Below are positions 24,175 through 33,252 of a stretch of 64,000 bases of DNA, piece by piece. The notes beneath the pieces were generated by a model. That model searched no databases. It saw only the letters and a program-made list of their open reading frames with translations, and was not told where the DNA came from. Origin of the DNA: JALONO01 sp038209965 (GTDB taxonomy: Bacteria; Bacteroidota; Bacteroidia; Cytophagales; Thermoflexibacteraceae). Both the position numbers and the translations under genes were made by a program. Numbering within the stretch: the first letter of the stretch is position 1; the number at the start of each line of letters is the position of its first letter. The DNA lies in assembly GCA_038209965.1 (NCBI GenBank), contig JBBQXF010000001.1, forward strand, positions 62,001 to 126,000, given 5' to 3'.

Positions 24175-26136
24175 TCATTTTTTTAAAAGCATCTCCAATT
24201 CATTGATACGACTTAGGTATTCTTTTTCTTTTCTGGCTATCTCTTCTTGTGTAGCACTTAATTCTTCCATGTTCTGGCGCATTTCTTCTTCCTGCGCTCT
24301 TAGTTCTTGCGATTGTTGCTGGCTTTGCACCAACAATAATTTGGTGCGCGAGTTTACTTTGACCGTAAATAAGGTAGAGGCAATGTTTTCGCACAACTTG
24401 TCCAAGAACCCTCGTTGGTAAGGAAGTAGCTCGTAGAAAGAAGCCAACTCAATGACGCCAAAGGTGCTTCCATTTAACTTCAGGGGTAAAATGATAATGC
24501 AATTTGGCACTGCCCCCAGTCCAGAAGTAATTTTAATATAATCATTTGGTATTTTGGTCAGGTAGATAGTCTCCTTCTCGATCCAGCATTGGCCTACCAA
24601 ACCTTCGCCAGAATTAATTCTTTTCTCAAGGAATTTTTTTTTCTCCCACGCATAAGAAGAAAGAAGATTTAGGTGGATATCATTTTGATTATCATCGTTT
24701 ACAATAAAGATCCCGCCCTGATTGGCATTAATGTATTTTACCAAGTTAATGATAATTTCATCACCCAATTTTGCCAAGTCAGATTGGTTGCGAAGAATCT
24801 CGCCGAACTTTGTAGCTCCTTCGGTGGCCCATGCTCTGCTTTTTTCTTCTTCCTTTATCTTTTGCAAATTGTCACGCATGGTAACCAAGGCCCGGCCAAG
24901 CACATCTTTTTCGCTCAAAGCAACATAATCGGTATCAAAATTCCCTTCACCAATCTGCTTGGCGAAATGAGTGGTATCACCCATTCGTTTCGCTAATAAT
25001 TTAATCGCGTTGGTTATTTCACCGATTTCATTTTCCACGTTGGTATCGGCCACCTCGACCAGCTCGCCCTTTGAAAGATATTCGATGTCTGTTTTAAGGC
25101 TGTTGATATCTTTTGCAACCGATGACGCAACCTTGTTGAACATAAATCCAATGCCAATTAGCACCAAAAGAATCACGGATAAGAACCCCGTAAGGTTATC
25201 AAATAGGTGCCCAAGACTAAATTTGGTTCTTGGAATAAAGGTAAGCGCATTCCAGTTATTGCCCTTGTAGATATAGGCTCCGGTTCCCTTCTTTCCCCCA
25301 ACGACGTAGTTGTCCAAATTTATTTTTCTGCTATTGTATTCAAATTCAGCGCCGTTGGTTAGCCCCTCCAAAGAAGCAGTGTTGGAGAGGGTCATTTTGG
25401 CATCATCACTGTCAATCACTTGGTTTTCAGCATTTGTTACCAAAACAAAGGCACCTGGCTGTGACTGCCTGATGGCGGCTTCGGTCTCCTTTCTAATCCC
25501 AACAGTTACATCATCCCAGTTGGCAAAGTTATACCATACCCCTACTGTTTTTCCATTGTCATTCCGAATAGGAGCGGCAAAAGCCATTCCCCAACCGGTG
25601 TGCCCGTAGACGGTACTCACCTCTTTGTTTTCCATAAAGTCTGAGTACCATGCGCCACCCTCGGGCCCGGTGCCCGAGATGCACGCCCTGAACCATTCAT
25701 CATTTGAGAAATTTTTAGAAATGATAAAATCGGTTTTAACCATTTTGCCTGCTTTATCCACCGTATTGGCCGCCACTACTTTTCCATTGATGTCACAAAC
25801 CATCATGAGATCGTATAAAACATAGTAGCTTATCATGGTATTGATAAACTGTTGCGATTCGAAAGTTACGGTATCAGTGCTCGCCATTTCAGTAGCCAAC
25901 TTATTGAAGGCGAATGCTTGCACATCGCCAAAGCGTTCATAAAAATTCCTATCAATTTTCTCGATTACAGCGGCAGACTGACCATTGGCCATTACTTGAA
26001 GTTGATTGACTTTGGCGTTGATCGAAGTATTAATCATGTAGATGGATACGCCGATCAGAATCAACGAGATTACCCCCATTGAGATCAATAGAAATTGTTG
26101 GGAAAGACTTAGTTTTTTGAAATTTAAGCTTTTCAT
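24175..26136 (-). CDS. Membrane receptor with Cache-type sensor, HAMP, GAF and coiled coil, no output domain
   Basis: A 653-residue signalling protein. A first membrane helix (about 13-33) is followed by a long extracytoplasmic sensor (about 35-300) that looks like a double Cache domain (NDEWFRACISG, WGMAFAAPIRNDNGKTVGVW). A second helix (about 308-330) leads to HAMP-like helices (VASSVAKDINSLKTDIEYLS and the next repeat), then a GAF domain (about 445-600; YINANQGGIFIV and ASFYELLPYQRGFL) and a Glu/Gln-rich coiled coil (about 610-653). There is no methyl-accepting, kinase, cyclase or phosphatase domain. The 451-residue protein at 30.7-32.1 kb has the same GAF and coiled-coil tail. I infer a ligand sensor that acts through a partner protein. 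The gene is AT-rich relative to its surroundings. Confidence 0.85.
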   Translation of the reverse strand: MKSLNFKKLSLSQQFLLISMGVISLILIGVSIYMINTSINAKVNQLQVMANGQSAAVIEKIDRNFYERFGDVQAFAFNKLATEMASTDTVTFESQQFINTMISYYVLYDLMMVCDINGKVVAANTVDKAGKMVKTDFIISKNFSNDEWFRACISGTGPEGGAWYSDFMENKEVSTVYGHTGWGMAFAAPIRNDNGKTVGVWYNFANWDDVTVGIRKETEAAIRQSQPGAFVLVTNAENQVIDSDDAKMTLSNTASLEGLTNGAEFEYNSRKINLDNYVVGGKKGTGAYIYKGNNWNALTFIPRTKFSLGHLFDNLTGFLSVILLVLIGIGFMFNKVASSVAKDINSLKTDIEYLSKGELVEVADTNVENEIGEITNAIKLLAKRMGDTTHFAKQIGEGNFDTDYVALSEKDVLGRALVTMRDNLQKIKEEEKSRAWATEGATKFGEILRNQSDLAKLGDEIIINLVKYINANQGGIFIVNDDNQNDIHLNLLSSYAWEKKKFLEKRINSGEGLVGQCWIEKETIYLTKIPNDYIKITSGLGAVPNCIIILPLKLNGSTFGVIELASFYELLPYQRGFLDKLCENIASTLFTVKVNSRTKLLLVQSQQQSQELRAQEEEMRQNMEELSATQEEIARKEKEYLSRINELEMLLKK

Positions 26137-26873
26137 AATACACAGATTCCAGTTCTAATTTACTGTTTTTTATTAAAATTTATGGCTCGCGATCTTGCCA
26201 ACAGAAAGATTTGCTCGGCGTACTGAAATGATAAGTTTCTGATCCTTAGATGACGTAAAATTTAGATGAAGCGCAGTTTTTAACCCTCGGGCAACTTTCG
26301 GGCCACCAAAATGTGCCTGAACTTTGAGTACCCAAGAAGATTTACTCTTGTTGATGTTCTTTTCACCATCAAGCACGATGACTCACCAATTGACAGTGGC
26401 CCATTCCTTCTTGCGAGCCTCAGATCTTTGTTGAATAAATATTTTTTACTTATTGACTTACCCATTATCCGGTCACATTTTGTCTGTTGGTAAACCCCTT
26501 ATGTCCTATGCCAATCCGATAAAATCACAGTAATTCCACGATCGGATTATTGGGGAACGACTCCAAAGATAAAATAAAAAGTTTCACCGCTGGATGAACA
26601 GCCATGGAAGCAAGAAATAAAAGCAGGCAAAGCATGGGGGACGCAGTAGCGTATTCCATGATTGCGGTGGATGAAACAAGTGCTAACAAGGTGAAGCAAC
26701 TATTGAACGATTTCTTTTAGGCGTTGAATGAGTAGCATTGGAATGGTAAGACTTTATGAAAACCCAAATTGCTTCGGTGCATCAACTGGGACGATTTGGG
26801 TTTTTCACCCGCTTTTTTGGACAATTCTTCTTTTTTTTGGTTTTTTGGCTTATCATTGTGCCAATCAAAGTAA
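26137..26873. other. Gene-poor region before tRNA-Gly
   Basis: About 740 AT-rich bases. A 38-codon plus-strand frame (26604-26720) is open, starts with ATG and reads MGDAVAYSMIAVDETSANK, which is protein-like but matches nothing I know. It could be a remnant or a small gene and I do not call it. No repeat or hairpin stands out. Confidence 0.35.
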
Positions 26874-26946
<73 letters not shown>

Positions 26947-26988
26947 CTGGACAAAGGTTTTGAACTTGGCAAAAGTTTGAAACCTTTT

Positions 26989-28128
26989 TTATTGCCCCAC
27001 CGGCCGCTGGTGGATGGGAATGGGCCGATCCTTGAGGAAAGTACCGGCGCGGCGGTTAAATTTGGCCATGATTTCAGCCACGATGGAAAGTGCGATCTCC
27101 TCGGGCAGTTCGGCCCCCAGATCCAAGCCAATGGGGCTGTGGATCCGGGCTTGTTGGGCCTCGCCCAACTCCACCCCGGTCTTGGCCAATTCCATGAACA
27201 TTTTTTCCCCCCGTTTGCGGGGGCCGAGGATCCCAATATAGGCCAGGTCGGTCTTGAGGAGTTCGGTCAAAATGGCCAGATCATAGTGGTAACTGTGCGA
27301 CATGAGCAGGGCGGCCGTGCGGGGGCGCACCACGATGTGGGCGGCTGCGGCGTGGCGGGGGATCATCCGCACTTCATCGGCGCCCGGAAACCGCTTGGGC
27401 GACAGGTGGGCGATGCAGTCGTCGGTCACGGTGACGTGCCAACCCAGCGACTTGGCCAGCGCGACCAGCGGCACCGCATCGTAGCCGCCACCAAAAATCA
27501 GGAGCCGGATGGGCGGTTGCAGTACTTCGACAAACACCTCAGCCACGCCGTTGGCCAGGGGATAGGTTTTGGCCACCGATTGGCCCGTTCGGAGCAGTTC
27601 GGCAGCTTCGGCCAAAATTTGGGCGTTCAATCCCGCATCGGGCAGTTGGCGCAGCAGTTGGCCGTCGGCTTGGCGCATCAGGCGGTCGCCGGGCTGCACC
27701 GGGCTGCCCTCGGGCGCGGCGTACACCGTCGCGATCAGTTCGGGCACTTCCTTGCCCACAAAAGATCGGAGGAAAGCAATGTGGTGGTTGGTGTCGGCCT
27801 GATCCAGCGGCTCGATCAGGACATCGATGATTCCGTTGCAGCCCAGGCCCACCCCGAGGCTGGTCGCGCCGGAGTCGTCCATTGTATCATAAGTGACCAG
27901 CCTGGGCTGGCCCGCCAAGATCACCTGCCGGGCTTTGCGCAGGGCATCGCCCTCGAGGCAGCCCCCGCTGATGGCGCCCGTCCAGCGGCCGTCGTCGGTC
28001 ATCAGCATCCGCGCCCCGGGCCGGCGGTAAGCGGATCCTTCCACCCGCACCACCGTGGCCAGGGCTGATTTGCGTTGACTAAAATCGATCTGATCATACG
28101 TATCGATCAGGCGGCGGAGTTCGATCAT
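26989..28128 (-). CDS. XdhC/CoxI-family protein (molybdenum cofactor handling)
   Basis: A 379-residue protein of the XdhC/CoxI family. The N-terminal domain carries the family marks VVRVEGSAYRRPGARML, GAISGGCLEGD and LGVGLGCNGIIDVLIEPL, which bind molybdenum cofactor. The C-terminal domain (about 185-345) is the Rossmann part (LLIFGGGYDAVPLVALAKSLG), and includes PRTAALLMSHSYHYDL. In known systems XdhC stabilises sulfurated cofactor and loads it into xanthine dehydrogenase or CO dehydrogenase-type enzymes. No such enzyme, and no cofactor synthesis gene, is in the window, so its client is elsewhere in the genome. It is monocistronic and convergent with tRNA-Gly. Confidence 0.9.
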   Translation of the reverse strand: MIELRRLIDTYDQIDFSQRKSALATVVRVEGSAYRRPGARMLMTDDGRWTGAISGGCLEGDALRKARQVILAGQPRLVTYDTMDDSGATSLGVGLGCNGIIDVLIEPLDQADTNHHIAFLRSFVGKEVPELIATVYAAPEGSPVQPGDRLMRQADGQLLRQLPDAGLNAQILAEAAELLRTGQSVAKTYPLANGVAEVFVEVLQPPIRLLIFGGGYDAVPLVALAKSLGWHVTVTDDCIAHLSPKRFPGADEVRMIPRHAAAAHIVVRPRTAALLMSHSYHYDLAILTELLKTDLAYIGILGPRKRGEKMFMELAKTGVELGEAQQARIHSPIGLDLGAELPEEIALSIVAEIMAKFNRRAGTFLKDRPIPIHQRPVGQ

Positions 28129-28674
28129 TTTAGCGGTTGGAAGTGAAATGATTGCTTGAAAGATCCAATGGTTTTTTGCCCGTAAAGTTTGGGGTATTGC
28201 GTGCTTACTGTTCTATAATGATTGGCAGCAATTCGCGGCTCAAGCCGAGCATTTGGCTGGGCCAGCGGACTGAAATGGTGTTGGGATATTGATATTTAGC
28301 GCTTCCCTGACACCCAAAGTTAGCCAGAAATGCCAACATTCAAATCGCGCCACCTGATCGGGTACGTTTTCAGGCCCAATTTTTCCAACCGGAAATGAAA
28401 AGTGGGGTGCAGACTTCTGGCAAGCCATTCGGAACGGTTCCTCGGCGGTTCGGTCAAGGCTTGTTGCGCGTAAATTTGATGATGCGCAATCAAAGCTAGT
28501 CGACAACTTATTGCTAATTAAGTTATTGACAATCAATATTTTGACTCTAAAAGTACTGACAAATCAAGATCGTTGGCCCATTTATTTGGGCGACGCAAGC
28601 CAGTTTGCCGCCCCGCATTGCAACGAAGATCCACCAACCTTCGTCTTAACTAGGTATCAACGTTTCGATTTCCG
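28129..28674. other. Divergent intergenic region, no feature seen
   Basis: About 545 bases between XdhC and the small lipoprotein gene. Short open frames exist but none looks coding, and I see no convincing promoter, repeat or hairpin. Confidence 0.35.
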
Positions 28675-29055
28675 ATGAAAAATCACTTTTTGCTTGTTTT
28701 CTTGCTATTGATCGGGCTTTCAACGCTGCAAGCCTGCAACCGGGCCGAGGATGCCCCTGCTCCAGCAGCTTGCACCATAAAGGCCACTTTCCGCAACAAT
28801 ATCTGTGGGGTGGGCGTCTGGGGCGCGTATGTATTGGAGCTTGAAAACGGCGAGATTGTCCAGCCATGGGATGCCCCCGCCAGTGTGGCCAACTTAGTGC
28901 CCACGAGCAACCAGGTGGTGCGGGTGACGGTGACCACCGTGCCGCGCGATACCCGTTATGACAATACGATCGTCTGCTTGGCGATTGGACCTTATAGCGA
29001 CAAAATTGCCCGGCAAGTCCGCGTTGATTGTATTTCGGCCGATTCCTCCAAATAG
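28675..29055 (+). CDS. Small predicted lipoprotein
   Basis: A 126-residue protein with a lipobox (STLQACNRAED; Cys about residue 21), so lipid-anchored after export. The mature part is short and beta-rich, with two further cysteines near 33 and 43 and another near 102 and 120 that may pair. It has no catalytic motif and I do not recognise the family. It is 95 bases upstream of, and in the same direction as, the large polytopic membrane protein gene, so the two may share a transcript. Confidence 0.7.
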   Translation: MKNHFLLVFLLLIGLSTLQACNRAEDAPAPAACTIKATFRNNICGVGVWGAYVLELENGEIVQPWDAPASVANLVPTSNQVVRVTVTTVPRDTRYDNTIVCLAIGPYSDKIARQVRVDCISADSSK

Positions 29056-29150
29056 TTTTCTTGGTTTTTGGGTTGTCAAAGGCCGTTTCAGACGAGACGG
29101 CTTTTGGCTATGCGGGCCGTTACCACCCAAAACAGTATTTTGCGGGCCAA

Positions 29151-30584
29151 ATGAAACCATCTCCTTTGGCCAGATTGAGATCTTGGCTTGCCCGTGCCGA
29201 TGCCTACTTGGGTTTGCAATTGCTGCTGGCGCTGGGCAATGCATGCCTGCTGGCCCGTTTACTGCTGTTGGCAGGCGATGCTTATCCGTTCACCGATGAT
29301 CATTGGTTTTTGGAACTCACCCCGGAGCGGGGCGGGTGGGGCACGGCCAAGTTCCTCTATGCTACTTGGGGCGGGCGTTTCGGCGCTTACCTCATCACTT
29401 GTGCCGTGGTGGAGGGCTATCAAGCTTGGGGCACGCTGTTTCATTATTATGGGCCGTTGATCCTTGGTTTGGGGTTTTTTATTTACAAAAACGTTGCCGT
29501 TTGGGCCGATAAACGCTCGCTTCGCTTCCGGTGGCACCAGTTTACATTGGGCAATATCGCCGGGCTGATCGTGGGTGTATGGTGGCTGGCCGCCCCCGAA
29601 ATCAGTGCTTTTTACTGGTTGTGCGCCTCGGTATTGTATTATGGCGGCATATTGTCGGCCCTTGTGGCGTTGTACCTCCTTTTTGCCAAACTGCACTCGA
29701 TTTGGATTGTTTTGCCATTCCTTTTCCTCACTGCGGGCTATGCCGGCAACTCAGTGGAAACCTTTGGCACTACTTGGTTGATGGGGCTGGGGGCCTACTT
29801 TGGCTATGTGCTGTATCAACAAAAAAACCTGGGAAAAATTAACTTGCTACACCTCACCAAGGTCGGCTGCGCATTAGCGGGGGCGGCGATGGGCTGGGCA
29901 ATATTGATGCTGGCCCCCGGCAACTCGGTTCGGATGCAGTATTTTCCCAACGGTGGCTGGGTTCATTTGGCCCAAAACCTGCGGCGGAACCTGCCTTATT
30001 TCTTGACTGAGCAACTACCGGAAATGTTGTTGCCCTATTCATTTTTGACGATTATCTTTTTTTATTTGGGCAGTCAGGTACAGAAACGCCCGAGTGGGCC
30101 CGAGCCAGATCTGGCCCGTCAACTGGTCATCGGGCTGGCAGTGGTGGCAGGGTTGATCCTGTGCGCGCTCTTGCCCCCGATCTTTGCCACGGGCGGGGTC
30201 GGCCCGGGGCGCAGCATGGCCGGGATCGCGTTTCTGCTGCTATTGCTGGTAGCCTATTTTTCGCTCCGGGTGGGGCAGTTCGCCGTTTTTCCCCGTCGGG
30301 TGGCCTTTTTGTTGGCCCTGGTTTTTGGGCTGGCCTACAGCTACAAGCAACGCTCGGATCTGCTCAACCACCGGGCAAGAACCCATCGGTTCGCAACCGA
30401 ATACGGTGCTAGGCTGGCCTACTTGCGCCAACTAAAAGCGGCTGGCCAGCGTGCCCCCGTCACGCTCAAACGGGTAACGATGCCGCCCAGTATTTTCCCA
30501 TTCAGTGAACTTAGCCCTGATCCAGCCCAAAATGAGGCATTCCAACGGGCTTACCAGTTGGATTTTCCGGTGCGGATTGAGTGA
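29151..30584 (+). CDS. Polytopic membrane protein, 11 or so helices, possibly DUF6056-like
   Basis: A 477-residue integral membrane protein with about 10-12 hydrophobic helices (for example GLQLLLALGNACLLARLLLL, GNIAGLIVGVWWLA, VALYLLFAKL, LVIGLAVVAGLILCALLPP). A conserved-looking loop after the first helix reads FTDDHWFLELTPERGGWG, and later LMLAPGNSVRMQYF; such acidic and aromatic loops occur in DUF6056 and glycosyltransferase- or polymerase-like membrane families. The C-terminal 90 residues are soluble and basic. The start at 29151 (MKPSPLARLR) places basic residues just before helix 1; the open frame extends to 29028 but the extra residues are not membrane-protein-like. Function is unknown, possibly envelope polysaccharide work. 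Confidence 0.75.
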   Translation: MKPSPLARLRSWLARADAYLGLQLLLALGNACLLARLLLLAGDAYPFTDDHWFLELTPERGGWGTAKFLYATWGGRFGAYLITCAVVEGYQAWGTLFHYYGPLILGLGFFIYKNVAVWADKRSLRFRWHQFTLGNIAGLIVGVWWLAAPEISAFYWLCASVLYYGGILSALVALYLLFAKLHSIWIVLPFLFLTAGYAGNSVETFGTTWLMGLGAYFGYVLYQQKNLGKINLLHLTKVGCALAGAAMGWAILMLAPGNSVRMQYFPNGGWVHLAQNLRRNLPYFLTEQLPEMLLPYSFLTIIFFYLGSQVQKRPSGPEPDLARQLVIGLAVVAGLILCALLPPIFATGGVGPGRSMAGIAFLLLLLVAYFSLRVGQFAVFPRRVAFLLALVFGLAYSYKQRSDLLNHRARTHRFATEYGARLAYLRQLKAAGQRAPVTLKRVTMPPSIFPFSELSPDPAQNEAFQRAYQLDFPVRIE

Positions 30585-30714
30585 CACGGCCCGGCCGGAG
30601 CACTCGGCGAGACTGGGCGGCTTTGCTACCGCGCGGGGGTTGCTGGCACTGGGAACTTTGTGCCCCGGGTTTTATCGCCCGAGCCAATTAAGCGCCGTAA
30701 AATTTGCCCAACGG

Positions 30715-32070
30715 TTATGAGCTGACCATCCGGCCTTCCAGCTCGGCAATGCGCTGTCTGTATCTTCGCTCTTTTAGCTCGGCTTCCTCAATGGCCGATT
30801 GGAGTTGTTCAAAACGCAGCTGCATCTCTTCTTCTCGGGATCCGAGCAGTTTGCGCTGGTAATCGGCATCTTCCAATAGTTTGAGGTTATTGGCACTGTT
30901 CCGGTGTTCAGCGATTGCGGCAGCCAGCGCTCGCCCCATTCTCTCCAACACCACCTGCTCGTGGGTGGCCAAGATATGAAAAGCGGCCACCTCGATGATG
31001 CCCTCCACTTGGTCATTGTGCAACAGGGGCACTATCACCAACGAAGTGGGACTGGCCTCGCCCAAACTGGAAACTATTTTTACATAATTTTCCGGTATTT
31101 TGGTCAAGGTGAGGCTGGTTTTTTCCTGATAGACTTGGCCAATCAAGCCCGCTTTGGCCGAAACCCGTTGTCGGTGGAACTTTTGGCGATCCCAAGCGTA
31201 GGCCGCTTTGAGCTCCAACTCGGCCTCGCCCGATTCTCCGGTTTCAGCCACGTAGAGCCCGCCTTGATTGGCCTTTATCACCTTGACCAGATGAGCGATT
31301 AGCTGCGGGTAGGCGCGTTGGAGATCCCGGTTTTGTTGCAACACTTCATTCCATTGGCGCAGTTGTTCGCTGGCCCAGCTTTGTTGCTCATCCACGGCTT
31401 TGGCTTTCTGCAACTCCCCCATAGCCTCCTCCATTACTTTTCGCTGGGCCTGGGCGTCGGCTTGCTGTTTGGCCAGATCCTCCAGTACTTTGCCATTGGC
31501 TTTTTCATTTCGCCTGATGGAACGATGCAAGAGCAACAAAGAACCCACCATGAAGAAGAAAGAAAAAATGATGCGCACAAGCTGTTTATCAAATAAAATA
31601 AACTCATTGTAGTCAACTAATCGGGGGAGCAGGCCGGAAAGAAAGGGGATTGAAAGCGTCCAGGTGATGTTCAAGGCCAAGGCCCAATAAATCAGGCTGC
31701 GTTCACGATAATCGAAAAGAACGAAGATAATCGAGCAGATGCCAAGCGAAAGGGTAAAAATTGAAGGGGGCGGAAACACCCCCGGTGGAGTGGCAAGCAG
31801 TGAGGGCGATGAACCGACTAGCGTGCCCAGCGTAATAATCAATAACCGGGAAGCTTGGTGCCAGCCCATGTGGTTGAACCAGTACATAATAAAAATGATC
31901 ACCATGGCACTACCCCCAAACAAGGAAAGGACGCCACCCCCGGCCGAAATCATGATGGGAAGGCAAACGATGATCAGGCACGCCAATACTTGGTTGGTCA
32001 GCCGGATCTTTTCGTTGATATAGGGCGGAAAATTATTTTGTAAACCAATAGTAGATATTTTCTTCCACAT
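30715..32070 (-). CDS. Membrane GAF-domain protein with C-terminal coiled coil, no output domain
   Basis: A 451-residue protein: about six membrane helices (about 28-190), a charged coiled coil (about 195-260), a GAF domain (about 265-395; VKVIKANQGGLYVAE, TKIPENYVKIVSSLG, IEVAAFHILATHEQVVL) and a final coiled coil (about 400-451, ERRYRQRIAELEGR). The GAF and tail are paralogous to those of the Cache receptor at 24.2-26.1 kb, sharing NQGG, LTKIP and ASLG-type blocks, but the input half is different. There is no kinase, GGDEF or HTH domain. Its start lies 11 bases after the stop of the GvpL/F gene, so the two are almost certainly co-transcribed. Confidence 0.85.
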   Translation of the reverse strand: MWKKISTIGLQNNFPPYINEKIRLTNQVLACLIIVCLPIMISAGGGVLSLFGGSAMVIIFIMYWFNHMGWHQASRLLIITLGTLVGSSPSLLATPPGVFPPPSIFTLSLGICSIIFVLFDYRERSLIYWALALNITWTLSIPFLSGLLPRLVDYNEFILFDKQLVRIIFSFFFMVGSLLLLHRSIRRNEKANGKVLEDLAKQQADAQAQRKVMEEAMGELQKAKAVDEQQSWASEQLRQWNEVLQQNRDLQRAYPQLIAHLVKVIKANQGGLYVAETGESGEAELELKAAYAWDRQKFHRQRVSAKAGLIGQVYQEKTSLTLTKIPENYVKIVSSLGEASPTSLVIVPLLHNDQVEGIIEVAAFHILATHEQVVLERMGRALAAAIAEHRNSANNLKLLEDADYQRKLLGSREEEMQLRFEQLQSAIEEAELKERRYRQRIAELEGRMVSS

Positions 32071-32081
32071 AACGGAGTAGT

Positions 32082-32855
32082 TTAGCTAAAATTATAGGCA
32101 GCCCAAGGGCCGGACAATTCTATTTCGGCTTCTTTGGCGAGGTTCGCCGGCATTAGTTTGGCCACTATTGATTCGAACTCGGCCACTTTTTCATCAACCA
32201 ATAAAAAGGCAGCATTCAGCACCATGTCGTCTTCCCGCCCACTGGCCCGGCGCGATCGCAAAGGGTTGACCTTGGCTTGGCTGGCCATTCCGGCCAAAGT
32301 GGCATAGAGGCCATCCACCCATTTGCCAACGGCCAATTGCTCGCTCTCGGCCACCAACTGGGCCCTTTTCCGACCGAGCAGGAATGCCCTGCCCGGGGCG
32401 GCTTGGGCCATTTCAGCATCCAAGGCGGCCAGTTGGGGAAAGTGGGCGGGGTCCACCAAGTGGGCTGCCGCGCCAGTGCCCAGGTATACTTTGAGCCCGT
32501 ACTCGGACTTTCCGCGCAAATAAGTCAATTTTTCCCGAAAAGCGGCCTCTTGGGTGCTCAATGCATGGACAAGATTGGTATTATCTGCAAATAAGCTCGC
32601 AAATTTAAAGGGCAGCACCGTGGCCGATCGGATGGCCAGATCGATGACTGCTTGGTGCCGGGCGGCCTTGACGGCCAACCATTCCATGTTTTGTAAATTC
32701 AAATCGATGGCCGCTTCCCCAAACTCAGCTTCAGGAACGTGGCTGATCAAGGCAAAAAAATCAGCCTCGGCATGAAAAATCAGTTCCGAAAATTCGTCTG
32801 GCAGGGCAAAAGGCCGATCACAAACGGCAAAAAGATAAATCAGCGGGCTGGACAT
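32082..32855 (-). CDS. GvpL/GvpF-family protein, outside a gas vesicle cluster
   Basis: A 257-residue protein of the GvpL/GvpF family (gas vesicle accessory proteins). The matching blocks are the N-terminal YLFAVCD, the central ATVLPFKFASLF, LRGKSEYGLKVY, a conserved MVLNAAFLL near 205, and the C-terminal LSGPWAAYNF, which corresponds to the SGPWPPYSF-type end of the family. Gas vesicle accessory proteins help assemble the GvpA shell. No gvpA, gvpN or other gas vesicle gene is present in the window. The gene is the first of a two-gene unit with the GAF protein (11-base gap). The function may therefore be an assembly or chaperone role unrelated to buoyancy, or the other gvp genes may lie elsewhere. 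Confidence 0.85.
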   Translation of the reverse strand: MSSPLIYLFAVCDRPFALPDEFSELIFHAEADFFALISHVPEAEFGEAAIDLNLQNMEWLAVKAARHQAVIDLAIRSATVLPFKFASLFADNTNLVHALSTQEAAFREKLTYLRGKSEYGLKVYLGTGAAAHLVDPAHFPQLAALDAEMAQAAPGRAFLLGRKRAQLVAESEQLAVGKWVDGLYATLAGMASQAKVNPLRSRRASGREDDMVLNAAFLLVDEKVAEFESIVAKLMPANLAKEAEIELSGPWAAYNFS

Positions 32856-33252
32856 ACACTATTTTTGATTTTACAAAGTTATTAGATAAATCTTACTTGT
32901 GTTTTGTTTGATCGGCTTTTGCATTTCTTTGAAATTAAAATGCTGATTATCAAGTAATTAAATTGTTGATACCAATTGGCTCAATCGATCTGACAAAATT
33001 TAAGCCTGCCTGCACTTTGTTAGCGGTTCAATAACGGCATTTAACTAACATTGACCAAAATTTAAGCCGTGACAACCCAATTTTTTTTTGGTGCAAATTT
33101 GTAACGAAGTTAAAGTACAAAAGCCTGGGCAGAAGGCCAATGTAAACAAACTTCGGCAATTCCCACACTCAGTTTAGCAAAACAAAGTCGGCAACCCTTA
33201 AATGGGTTGCTGATACTTTATCCAAAGCAGATTCACCATATCGCGCCAAACC
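32856..33252. other. AT-rich divergent intergenic region
   Basis: About 400 AT-rich bases between the GvpL/F gene (minus) and the PKD-type gene (plus). A CAAAGTTA element (32874-32881) fits a minus-strand -7 box for GvpL/F, but no TTG equivalent is correctly spaced. Nothing else is clear. Confidence 0.35.

Noticed and set aside
26604..26720. 38-codon open frame reading MGDAVAYSMIAVDE...
   Set aside because: Protein-like but too short and unmatched, with no control sequences; kept only as a note.
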